Source of the DNA: Sternotherus odoratus | Taxonomy: Eukaryota; Chordata; Testudines; Kinosternidae | NCBI GenBank assembly: GCA_032164245.1 | Contig: JAVMKO010000020.1 | Coordinates: 7,715,206 to 7,779,205 of the forward strand | Direction: 5' to 3' | DNA: 64,000 nucleotides | Shown here: in pieces, positions 63,843-64,000 of the stretch | How the letters are laid out: each line of letters opens with the position of its first letter | How positions within the stretch are numbered: the first letter of the stretch is position 1 | The notes under the pieces: model-generated | The model's input: the letters and a program-made list of their open reading frames with translations, nothing else | What the model was told of the DNA's origin: nothing | The model's database searches: none | Program-made: the position numbers and the translations under genes

Positions 63843-64000
63843 ATAGCAATTGCCATTCTCAATCAGACCAGTGCAGTGGTCTTTCTAGTCTGATATCCCT
63901 GTCTGTAACAGAGACCAGTCCTTGACACTGAAGAGGAAAATGTAAGGAATGTAGCAGTAGGCTGCTCACTGAGAACATTTTCTCCTAATACCCATTAGTT
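63843..64000 (-). mobile_element. LINE tail fragment, runs off the window
   Basis: CATAGCAATTGCCATTCTCA, ATCAGACCAGTGCAGTGG, CTGTCTGTAACAGAGACCAG and TCTCCTAATACCCATTAGTT follow the order of the LINE tail family at 53.3 and 56.4 kb. Confidence 0.7.

Overview
The window looks like one stretch of vertebrate nuclear DNA, most likely from a cryptodiran turtle (inferred). It is AT-rich and CpG-poor. It is full of the repeats typical of turtle genomes: 5'-truncated CR1 LINEs starting with the tail GAATCATAGAAT, tRNA-headed SINEs resembling the tortoise Cry family, short hAT elements with TAGGGTGACC ends, and repeats carrying the block GGTGCCACAAGTACTCC. A crocodilian or bird is less likely because this particular combination is chelonian. 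No prokaryotic features are present.

No host protein-coding gene could be identified. Every open frame longer than about 100 codons is either a LINE relic or has no recognisable content. The largest (202 codons, minus strand, 32,680-33,288) is the end of a CR1-group reverse-transcriptase ORF. The best host-exon candidate is a 60-bp segment at 47,209-47,268 with good splice signals. It is unproven. The window is therefore best read as intergenic DNA or a very long intron.

Layout: 0-10 kb holds a palindromic MITE, scattered SINEs, a short CR1 and a hAT copy. 10-17 kb holds a long CR1 with ORF2 remains, a DNA transposon carrying ZNF143-like motifs, a Penelope-like fragment beside a long inverted repeat, and a second CR1. 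17.9-22.4 kb is dense in Penelope-like fragments, MITEs and two LTR-like segments. 22.5-31 kb is mostly low-copy DNA with candidate conserved elements, a (GATA)n/(TATC)n inverted repeat at 26.1 kb, a Cry-type SINE and two oppositely oriented Penelope-like copies. 31-35 kb contains two hAT copies with exact 8-bp duplications, a LINE with an open frame, a MITE and a Penelope-like copy with a 12-bp duplication. 35-64 kb is low-copy DNA interrupted by SINEs, MITEs, two more hAT copies, a CR1 and LINE tails; the last tail runs off the window.

The most interesting signal is in the Penelope-like fragments. Their 3' region carries a conserved hairpin between CUGAUGA-like and GAAA-like boxes, which is the layout of a minimal hammerhead ribozyme. 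Just upstream, two diverged copies keep the same coding remnant (GLNKD..WL.HY). All repeat names are from pattern recognition and were not checked against a library.
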